Positions 1 to 5,313 of a stretch of DNA of 8,175 bases are shown one piece after another; position 1 is the first letter of the stretch, and each line of letters starts with the position of its first letter. The stretch is from an uncultured Rickettsiaceae bacterium. GTDB taxonomy: Bacteria > Pseudomonadota > Alphaproteobacteria > Rickettsiales > Rickettsiaceae. The notes under the pieces are model-generated. The model worked only from the letters and a program-made list of their open reading frames with translations. It made no database searches and was not told the origin of the DNA. Position numbers and translations under genes: made by a program. Location of the stretch: assembly GCA_905479885.1 (NCBI GenBank), contig CAJQOE010000099.1, positions 1 to 8,175 of the forward strand. Reading direction: 5' to 3'.

Positions 1-117
1 CTTAACTTAATCTATTTGATACTAATTACAAATGTGGCTTTTTAACTGACGATGGGGTGGCACAGTATAACTGATGTTATTACCACTTAACTGGCCCAGT
101 ATGACTGACGTATGACA
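1..117 (-). mobile_element. Probable end of an IS21-like insertion sequence, rest outside the window
   Basis: Read on the minus strand, the stretch starts at 117 with TGTCATACGTCAG and carries three spaced copies of a TCAGT(C/T)A...GCCA motif. IS21-family elements typically have TG...CA tips and several imperfect terminal repeats that serve as transposase-binding sites, and this stretch has that architecture. The outer tip would be at 117, and the body of the element would extend leftward out of the window. Directly beyond the tip, from about 119, IS630 transposase-like codons begin without their N-terminal part, which fits an insertion into that older transposase gene. No istA or istB coding sequence is visible here, so the family call rests on end structure alone. 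A different family with repeated ends is possible. Confidence 0.42.
34..113 (-). repeat. Three imperfect terminal repeats
   Basis: The copies lie at 113-93, 79-59 and 54-34 on the minus strand. The first two align without gaps over 21 bases with 16 matches (ATACGTCAGTCATACTGGGCC against TAACATCAGTTATACTGTGCC on the minus strand, offset 34). The third keeps TCAGT and GCCAC but has two fewer bases between them. All point the same way and lie progressively inward from the TGTCA tip at 117, as expected for multiple transposase-binding sites at a transposon end rather than for random low-complexity DNA. Confidence 0.55.
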
Positions 118-118
118 A

Positions 119-1040
119 GAAACAAGCTATAACTATAAAAAACGAGGAGTGAAAGTAGGTACAGGTTCAAAAATGGATAGTATCCAAACTGATGAATTGG
201 TAAATAAACTGCTTACTTACACTCCAGACCAGCTTGGAATGGATTATACATTATGGACAAGCAAAGCAGTGCATGAATATATCGAATCAAACTATTCAGT
301 GACTTATAATAGACGCTCTATCAGGAAAATCCAAAACTAGGTTTTATCTCTCAAAAACTAATTAAATTAGCTTATGAGCATAATCCAAAGAAAATAGAGG
401 AATGGCTTACAGAGACTTATCCTAAAATCAAGGTACGTGCAATGCAAGAAGGTGCTAGGATTTATTGGGGAGATGAAATGGGTATACAATCAACTGATAA
501 TCGTGGAAAAACATACGGTATAAAAGGAGAGACACCAGTGATCAAAAAACTGGATCTAGATTTAAATGTAATATGCTAGCAGCCATAAGCCCTCAAGGTT
601 TTATGAATTGGATCGTATTTGAAGATAATTTTACTAGCAAAAAATGTATTGAGTTTTTAGGTAGAATGATAAGGCAAGTCAAGCAGAAAGTATTTTTAAT
701 TTTAGATAATCATAGAGTCCACCATAGCAAAATGGTAACAGCTTATGTGGCAAAGCACAAAGATAAATTAGAATTATTCTATTTACCTCCATATTGTCCA
801 GATATGAACCCACAAGAATTAGTAAACCAAGACGTTACAGCTAATTCAAATAATTTTCGTGCTTACTAAACATACTACTCTCTTTTTGCCACTCTGTCAG
901 ATTAAATTAGAAGTTTTACATTAAAATCTGTCACTGACCTCACAATTAATTTACGTTATTATCTTACACAAATTCAGTTTAATGAATATAAAATCATGAA
1001 TTATTTTACTAAAAAAGAAGTTGCTTATGCTGCATGGTAA
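119..1040 (+). pseudogene. IS630-family transposase, truncated and frameshifted
   Basis: This is a DDE-type cut-and-paste transposase remnant. It can be read as three consecutive segments. The first, 119-340, gives YKKRGVKVGTG...LLTYTPDQLGMDYTLWTSKAV. The second, about 328-549, has LAYEHNPKKIEEWL and YWGDEMGI. The third, about 550-1040, has LILDNHRVHHSK, LPPYCPDMNPQE and ends NLRYYLTQIQFNEYK...YAAW then TAA. The catalytic acids fall at 472-474 (D), 705-707 (D) and 816-818 (E), and all three survive, though not in one frame. The defects are a missing N-terminal helix-turn-helix part, a shift near 326-340 that fits loss of about four bases, a -1 shift at the A6 run 544-549, and stops at 867-869 and at the in-frame TAA near 903. 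About 17 extra codons separate NNFRA from the VTDLTINLRYY block. A GTG at 149 and an ATG at 573 open short frames, but neither is a real start. It is almost certainly inactive, and no terminal inverted repeats were found by eye. Confidence 0.92.
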
Positions 1041-1140
1041 CTCCAATATTTGATGGCCGGAGTAATAAGACAATAATTTGTTAATAAAAATGCCTAGTTA
1101 AAACAAATGGTTTTGACGCCTTATTAGACCATAATTTATG
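1041..1140. other. Short gene-free AT-rich spacer
   Basis: This is the stretch between the end of the transposase remnant and the hairpin behind fliN. I see no open frame with a ribosome-binding site, no tRNA-like fold and no convincing inverted repeat matching the transposon end on the left. It presumably contains the right end of the IS630 element, but I cannot place that boundary. Confidence 0.5.
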
Positions 1141-1141
1141 A

Positions 1142-1171
1142 CAAAAAATAAACACAGGACTGAGTGTTTAT
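1142..1171 (-). terminator. Factor-independent terminator after fliN
   Basis: On the minus strand, ATAAACAC (1171-1164) pairs perfectly with GTGTTTAT (1155-1148) across an 8-base loop. It is followed at once by a run of T (1148-1143). The 8-bp stem plus T-run is a classical intrinsic terminator shape. It lies 34 bases past the fliN stop and faces the right way to end transcription of the acnA-to-fliN series before the transposon debris. The stem is only moderately stable because of its AT content. Confidence 0.68.
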
Positions 1172-1182
1172 CAAAAACTAAA

Positions 1183-1208
1183 AAATTGCTGTAAATCGTG
1201 CAATTTAC
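1183..1208 (-). terminator. Weak hairpin overlapping the fliN stop codon, possible first terminator
   Basis: On the minus strand AAATTGC (1206-1200) pairs with GCAATTT (1189-1183) and is followed by TTTAGTTTTTG. The stem includes part of the fliN stop codon (1207-1205). A second, mutually exclusive 6-bp pairing exists, GTAAAT (1208-1203) with ATTTAC (1196-1191). The hairpin may act with the stronger one at 1142-1171 as a tandem terminator or as a 3'-end stabiliser. It has only two G-C pairs, so its activity is uncertain. Confidence 0.35.
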
Positions 1209-1489
1209 CTAAAGTCTTTTTCGTTTATTACAACTTCTGTGAGGGTTACGCCGATTTTATCGTCAACTATAACTATTTCGCCTTTAGCAACTTTTTTATT
1301 ATTAACATAAACATCAATTGGCTCTCCAACTGTACGTTCTAGCTCTATAACAGCACCTTTACCTAGCTTTAAGATGCTACTAAGCGGCATACTAGTACCT
1401 CCTAAAACAACAGAAACTTGCACTGGTACATCGTATAATGCTTCCAATGTTAATGCTACATTTTCCTCATCGCCTTGTTTTTTAGCCAT
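1205..1489 (-). CDS. fliN: Flagellar motor switch protein FliN
   Basis: FliN forms the cytoplasmic floor of the flagellar C-ring with FliM and docks the FliH-FliI export ATPase complex. The 94-residue protein is essentially one SpoA (FliMN_C) domain. After a short polar N-terminus (1-12) come LEALYDVPVQVSVVLG (15-30), LSSILKLGKGAVIEL (36-50), VGEPIDVYVNN (54-64) and KGEIVIVDDKIGVTLTEV (69-86), the usual order of conserved FliN strands. Its length is normal for compact alphaproteobacterial FliN. The ATG at 1489 has an AAGG ribosome-binding sequence 7 bases upstream. It follows fliH by 14 bases and is the last gene of the series, with terminator-like hairpins behind it. No fliM is present, so the partner must be encoded elsewhere if the motor is functional. 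A short FliM or a type III secretion SpoA protein is much less likely, given the fliFGH context. Confidence 0.94.
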   Translation of the reverse strand: MAKKQGDEENVALTLEALYDVPVQVSVVLGGTSMPLSSILKLGKGAVIELERTVGEPIDVYVNNKKVAKGEIVIVDDKIGVTLTEVVINEKDFR

Positions 1490-1503
1490 ATCTTACCTTA
1501 TAT

Positions 1504-2244
1504 TTATGTCGCGCTTCTCAGCTGTTCAATTATTTTATCAATTTCAGTAGTTAATTGTTCTTGGTTATATTCAAGCCTAGTATCAGCCCAATCTAACCTA
1601 CAATCGTCTTCCCCTACTTTATCATCTTTTACTATTTGAAAATTATCTTTAAATTTACTAGGAATTGTATCAGATTGCAAAATTTCTTTACAAAAACCAT
1701 ACCGTCCAGGATGAACTGTCACAGTAATGTTGCCCTCTTTGTAAAAATTCTTTAGCTTCTCAATCAAACCAATCCTAATAATTTCTTCAAAATTAGATGG
1801 TAAAATTAAATGCAACTTTTTTGCAATAGCAGCAATAGCTTCTGCAGAAATTTTTGATATCTGAGAATCAACTTCTTCCTCCGGAATTATACTTGATAAT
1901 TGTTGACGAAGCAACTCAGAAAAATCATTATTTGTTTTAAGTTCTGCTAACATAAGTTCATATTTAGCTGAAGCTTCTTCTAGACCTTTGCTATAAGATT
2001 CCTGCTTAACCTGCTCTATATCAATAACAGGATCAGTATTAGCAATTACAACAGGCTCGTTAATTTTTTTTTTTATTTCGTCTTCTGCTTCCTCTATATG
2101 AACATCATCAACAATTTTGCTTATATGCTCTGTAACTACTTCATTAATAAGCTGCATTGCTTCTTGATCCTGCGAATGCACATTAGAATTTACTACTGCT
2201 GACTTAGGCAACTCTTCTAATTCAAATTTCGTATGTTTCGACAC
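1504..2244 (-). CDS. fliH: Flagellar assembly protein FliH (FlbE-like)
   Basis: FliH binds and regulates the export ATPase FliI and tethers it to FliN at the base of the flagellar export gate. The protein has a long acidic, low-conservation N-terminal half, a helical, charged central segment (about 82-125, including SYSKGLEEASAKYELMLAEL) and a C-terminal domain. That domain carries NITVTVHPGRYGF (172-184) and the diagnostic DDCRLDWADTRLEYNQ (213-228), followed by a final amphipathic helix. The order fliF-fliG-fliH-fliN is that of Caulobacter, where the FliH homologue is called FlbE. The start is a choice. A GTG at 2244 has AGGTGA just upstream (2254-2249), giving 246 residues. A TTG at 2259 would add five residues and almost touch the fliG stop, but has no Shine-Dalgarno sequence. 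I prefer the GTG. The family is poorly conserved, so the name relies on the C-terminal motif plus position. Confidence 0.88.
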   Translation of the reverse strand: MSKHTKFELEELPKSAVVNSNVHSQDQEAMQLINEVVTEHISKIVDDVHIEEAEDEIKKKINEPVVIANTDPVIDIEQVKQESYSKGLEEASAKYELMLAELKTNNDFSELLRQQLSSIIPEEEVDSQISKISAEAIAAIAKKLHLILPSNFEEIIRIGLIEKLKNFYKEGNITVTVHPGRYGFCKEILQSDTIPSKFKDNFQIVKDDKVGEDDCRLDWADTRLEYNQEQLTTEIDKIIEQLRSAT

Positions 2245-2260
2245 AGAATCACCTATCAAT

Positions 2261-3280
2261 TTAATTTACAAATTCATCATCATCGCTATTTAGAACAACA
2301 TCAATCTCACCTTGTTCTATTAGCTGCTTGGCTACCCTAACCACATCGCCCCTTGCAGAATCAACATCTTTTACCCTGACAGAACCAAGGGCCATCAAAT
2401 CTTCTTCTATAATCTTAGCAGCCCTTTGAGACATACTAGAGAATAGTACGGTTTTAATTTCCTCAGAGGCGCCTTTAAGAGCCAAGGTTAAACGTGATTT
2501 TTCAACATCGCGTAATAAACGTTGAATACCTTTTGAATCAATTTTAACCAGATCATCAAACGTAAACATCATATCCTTAATTTTAGATGCAGCATCTGGC
2601 AAATTTGACTCAAGCATAGCCATAAATTTACTTTCACTGTTGCGATCAAGATTATTAAAGATCTCTGCAAGCATTTCAAAGCTATCATATTTCTGAGTTT
2701 TTCCAATACTACTAATGAACTCAGCTCTTAATATTCTTTCAACCCTTTCTAATACTTCTTTTTTTACACTGCCTAAACTTAAAATTCTTGAAATGATTTC
2801 AAATGCAAAACTATCAGGCAAATTACTTAATACTTTTGCAGCATGATCTGGGGATATTTTAGATAATACTAAAGCGGCTGTTTGCGGGTGCTCGTTTCTA
2901 AAATACAAAGCTAATAGCTCTTCATTCACATTGGCTAACTTTTCCCAAGTATTTCTTCCTTGTGGGCCTCTGATTTCTTCCATGAGGCTAGATACGCGAT
3001 CTTTATCTAATATTTTGCCAAGTAGACGCTCGGTATTATGTAAGTTCCCAAGAAACATCGAGTCACCAGATAAATCCGATGATAACTGGGCCATCACAGA
3101 ATCTATTACTTCCGGGCTAACAGAACCCAAATGAGACATTGCATGTGAAATGTCTGTAATTTCATCTTCTGACATTAGAGAAAATACTTTAGTTGCATTA
3201 TCATCAGACAATGAAAGAAGCACCATAGCTACCTTCTGTGTTCCTGTTAACTTTGCAATATCTTTAATAGAAATTCCCAT
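2261..3280 (-). CDS. fliG: Flagellar motor switch protein FliG
   Basis: FliG sits between the MS ring and FliM/FliN and receives torque from the stator. The 339 residues are the normal length, with all three domains: an N-terminal FliF-binding domain (about 8-105), a middle domain with the hallmark EHPQT motif (130-134), and a C-terminal domain with FDDLVKIDSKGIQRLL (241-256), ALKGASEEIK (267-276) and MSQRAAKIIEEDL (283-295). The charged torque-helix positions known from E. coli (K264, R281, D288, D289, R297) appear here as K269, R286, E293, D294 and R302, so one aspartate is a conservative glutamate. The protein therefore looks functional. The ATG at 3280 overlaps the fliF stop as TAATG and has GAGG a few bases upstream inside fliF, indicating coupled translation of the two ring proteins. 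The stop lies 1-17 bases before fliH, depending on the fliH start. Confidence 0.98.
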   Translation of the reverse strand: MGISIKDIAKLTGTQKVAMVLLSLSDDNATKVFSLMSEDEITDISHAMSHLGSVSPEVIDSVMAQLSSDLSGDSMFLGNLHNTERLLGKILDKDRVSSLMEEIRGPQGRNTWEKLANVNEELLALYFRNEHPQTAALVLSKISPDHAAKVLSNLPDSFAFEIISRILSLGSVKKEVLERVERILRAEFISSIGKTQKYDSFEMLAEIFNNLDRNSESKFMAMLESNLPDAASKIKDMMFTFDDLVKIDSKGIQRLLRDVEKSRLTLALKGASEEIKTVLFSSMSQRAAKIIEEDLMALGSVRVKDVDSARGDVVRVAKQLIEQGEIDVVLNSDDDEFVN

Positions 3281-4899
3281 TAACTTTCCTCGTTAAGCCA
3301 TTTTCTTAATACATTCACTAAATCTTGCGGGCTAGAATCAGCAATCTCATTAATACGAAAAAGAGGATCAACTTTATTTACTGAAACTTCAGGAGCTTCC
3401 CCTTCACTTGGTATACCAACTAGAGCATTCACAGAAGAACCAATTATTGGCATACCATCCACGCCGATATTACTTTCTAGAACGCCGCTATCTTCTTCGC
3501 CAGTTTTTCTAATTTCAAATGCTTTTAGCGCTATTGGTCTAATTACAGTAATTAATACTAACAATACAACAATCGCAAAAATAAGTGTTTGAAATAAATT
3601 TGGCAATTCTTCTTTTAACCAATCTGAGTCGTCTTCACCTATACCATCCAGTTCAGAAGAAAATCTCATATTTATTACTTCAATACGATCATTGCGATCA
3701 TCATCAAAACCTATAGCCACTTTGATCAAATTAGCTATTTTATCCAAGTCTGCTTGCGACCTTTCAGTATACTCACTTTCGCCTGTTTCTTGATTCATTT
3801 TGTAATGACCATCTACCAAAATACCAATAGACATTTTAGTAACTACACCACTTTCAGATATATGGTTTTTAATTATTTTGGATATTTCATAATTGGTGGT
3901 TTGATCACTTTTTTCTGAAATCGCAAAATTTAAAGAACCGTCACCACTATCGCCACCGCCTGGAATGTTATTCGCGACAGATGCATCCGTTCCACCAGCA
4001 CTTGATACAGGAGTCTGATCGCGCTCATCTAATGATTGTGTGGATCTAACCACAGCTCCATCTGGATCATAAACTTCAGAGTTAGTTACTACCCTATCAA
4101 AATTCATTTCCAAGGCAACTTGCGCCTTGACTTTCCCAGCACCAACGCTTCTTGTTAACAAACTTTCAATGACATTTTTTAAACGATTCTCTGCTGCAAC
4201 TCTAACTTCTTCGTTCTTACCACTAGCAAATTCCATCCCCTCTTCGGAAGAACCAATCTTCAAAGCGTTACCCTTAGTATCAACTATGGTAACATTCTTC
4301 ATTTCCAAACCCGGGACAGAGGTCACTACTAAATGGCTAATAGCATCAATTTCAGGCCTACCTAGCCTCTTGCTACCACGAAACTTCAATACAACAGAAG
4401 CCCTAGGCTCCAATTTTTCTTTAGAAAAGATTTCTCTCTGCGGCATTACCAAGTGCACCCGCGCTTTAGTGACTTGATCAAAAGCTGAAATAGTACGACT
4501 CAACTCACCCTCTAAAGCTCTTATTAGCTTTACATTTTGAGAAAAATTAGTAGCACCAATGCTATCCTCTTTATCAAAAATTTCATAACCAATCACTGAA
4601 CCGCTAGTTGGAAGCCCTACTTGCGCTAAAGCTAACCTAGCACTGACTACTTCTGCTTTGCTTACCTTGATTGTACTACCATCAAACATGGCACGATACG
4701 AGATCTTCCTATTATCTAATTCTTCAGCAATTTTTGCACTGTCTTGAATATCTAAATCTGTATACAAAACTGAGAATTCATTATCCCCAAGTTTAGACAT
4801 GAAAATAGCAAATAACACAAGGAAGGCAACTAAGGCAATTGCACTAGCAGCCAACTTAGCTGGGCTTATTTCCTTGAAGAACTGAACTATTACTGGCAT
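3280..4899 (-). CDS. fliF: Flagellar MS-ring protein FliF
   Basis: FliF builds the MS ring in the inner membrane, the first scaffold of the basal body. The 539 residues show transmembrane segment 1 (about 15-36) and then the periplasmic ring-building domains. These include the YceF/FliF block from LYTDL (45) to LPTSG (96-100), EGELSRTISAFDQVTKARVHL (130-150) with VMPQREIFS, and a third ring-building domain split by a Gly/Ser-rich insertion (about 271-330) that corresponds to the beta-collar. Transmembrane segment 2 spans about 436-457. The cytoplasmic tail ends in DPLFRINEIADSSPQDLVNVLRKWL (511-535), the FliG-binding helix region. The length is typical. The ATG at 4899 has no clear Shine-Dalgarno sequence. 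An in-frame stop shortly upstream leaves no alternative upstream ATG. A CtrA-like box and a possible promoter lie in the 51 bases before it, and fliG follows with a one-base overlap. Confidence 0.98.
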   Translation of the reverse strand: MPVIVQFFKEISPAKLAASAIALVAFLVLFAIFMSKLGDNEFSVLYTDLDIQDSAKIAEELDNRKISYRAMFDGSTIKVSKAEVVSARLALAQVGLPTSGSVIGYEIFDKEDSIGATNFSQNVKLIRALEGELSRTISAFDQVTKARVHLVMPQREIFSKEKLEPRASVVLKFRGSKRLGRPEIDAISHLVVTSVPGLEMKNVTIVDTKGNALKIGSSEEGMEFASGKNEEVRVAAENRLKNVIESLLTRSVGAGKVKAQVALEMNFDRVVTNSEVYDPDGAVVRSTQSLDERDQTPVSSAGGTDASVANNIPGGGDSGDGSLNFAISEKSDQTTNYEISKIIKNHISESGVVTKMSIGILVDGHYKMNQETGESEYTERSQADLDKIANLIKVAIGFDDDRNDRIEVINMRFSSELDGIGEDDSDWLKEELPNLFQTLIFAIVVLLVLITVIRPIALKAFEIRKTGEEDSGVLESNIGVDGMPIIGSSVNALVGIPSEGEAPEVSVNKVDPLFRINEIADSSPQDLVNVLRKWLNEES

Positions 4900-4932
4900 T
4901 GTTATAACAAAATAAGTTTGAGTTAAAAAATC

Positions 4933-4947
4933 TTAAGTCCTAATTAA
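4933..4947 (-). promoter_or_regulatory. Exact TTAA-N7-TTAA box, candidate CtrA site upstream of fliF
   Basis: TTAA at 4947-4944 and TTAA at 4936-4933 are separated by exactly seven bases. TTAA-N7-TTAA(C) is the recognition pattern of CtrA, the alphaproteobacterial response regulator that in Caulobacter controls early flagellar genes including the fliF operon. The final C is a G here. The box lies 33 bases before the fliF ATG in a 51-base gap, and I found no other exact match in the other intergenic stretches of this window. The AT-rich background makes a chance match possible, at roughly a few per cent for a gap of this size. Confidence 0.42.
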
Positions 4948-4971
4948 TACTCATTTTATCCAAAAAGTCAA
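4944..4971 (-). promoter_or_regulatory. Possible promoter for the fliF operon
   Basis: On the minus strand TTGACT (4971-4966) is followed by a 16-base spacer and TATTAA (4949-4944). These match five and four of six consensus positions. The -35 lies within the last codons of the membrane-protein gene, and transcription would start near 4937, about 38 bases before fliF. The -10 overlaps the TTAA-N7-TTAA box, so a bound regulator could block or modulate it. The downstream half-box could alternatively act as the -35 of a weaker promoter nearer the gene. Confidence 0.33.
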
Positions 4972-5307
4972 TGGATTTGGATGAGGATTTCCTTCTAATA
5001 AATACTGCATAGCCACAATACTACGAACAACAAACCAGACAAATATTAATATATATAAAATGGGACCAATAAAAATAAAAGTTGTAATCATTGCAACAAA
5101 CGCTCCAGCTACACCTAAATAGAAAGTTCTAAATGCAAAAACATAGTGGCTTTGCCATAGTTCTTTCTTGTATCCCTGGTTAGCAAAGGCAAACACAGCA
5201 CCCACAATAGGCAATATAGGAATAATTATTCCACATAAATAAAGCACATATATTAAAACCAGATTTTTTTTCCCTGGATCTAAATATTCTTTAATATCAT
5301 CACTCAT
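4951..5307 (-). CDS. Small DUF4870/Tic20-like membrane protein
   Basis: The function is unknown. The 118-residue protein has a short acidic N-terminus (MSDDIKEYLDPGKK) and about three hydrophobic segments (roughly 15-41, 60-80 and 81-97). A loop, ELWQSHYVFAFRTF (49-62), contains the S-H-Y...RTF pattern, and the tail reads VRSIVAMQYLLEGNPHPNP (94-112). The W-x-S-H-Y...R-T-F loop and the R...EGxPxPNP ending are what I associate with DUF4870 (Tic20-like) membrane proteins, by memory of the family. The ATG at 5307 lies 6 bases after the acnA stop without a good ribosome-binding sequence, so translation may be coupled to acnA. It precedes fliF by 51 bases and its last codons probably contain a promoter element. 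A link to aconitase or flagellum is suggested only by position. Confidence 0.75.
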   Translation of the reverse strand: MSDDIKEYLDPGKKNLVLIYVLYLCGIIIPILPIVGAVFAFANQGYKKELWQSHYVFAFRTFYLGVAGAFVAMITTFIFIGPILYILIFVWFVVRSIVAMQYLLEGNPHPNPLTFWIK

Positions 5308-5313
5308 AATTTT

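Noticed and set aside
1041..1140. Search for the right inverted repeat of the IS630 element
   Set aside because: The only similarity to the left end is TTTTAACT, too short and too common in AT-rich DNA to define an element boundary.
2931..4477. Plus-strand open frames antisense to fliG (2931-3134) and fliF (4127-4477)
   Set aside because: They are fully covered by intact flagellar genes on the other strand and show no independent coding evidence.
4901..4908. GTTATAAC palindrome with a TATAAC -10-like sequence immediately before the fliF ATG
   Set aside because: A promoter there would start transcription inside the gene, past the initiation codon, so it is not a plausible fliF promoter.
4922..4936. 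A second TTAA/TTAAC pair just downstream of the fliF box
   Set aside because: The spacing is six bases, not the seven needed for a CtrA site; only the 4933-4947 box has correct spacing.
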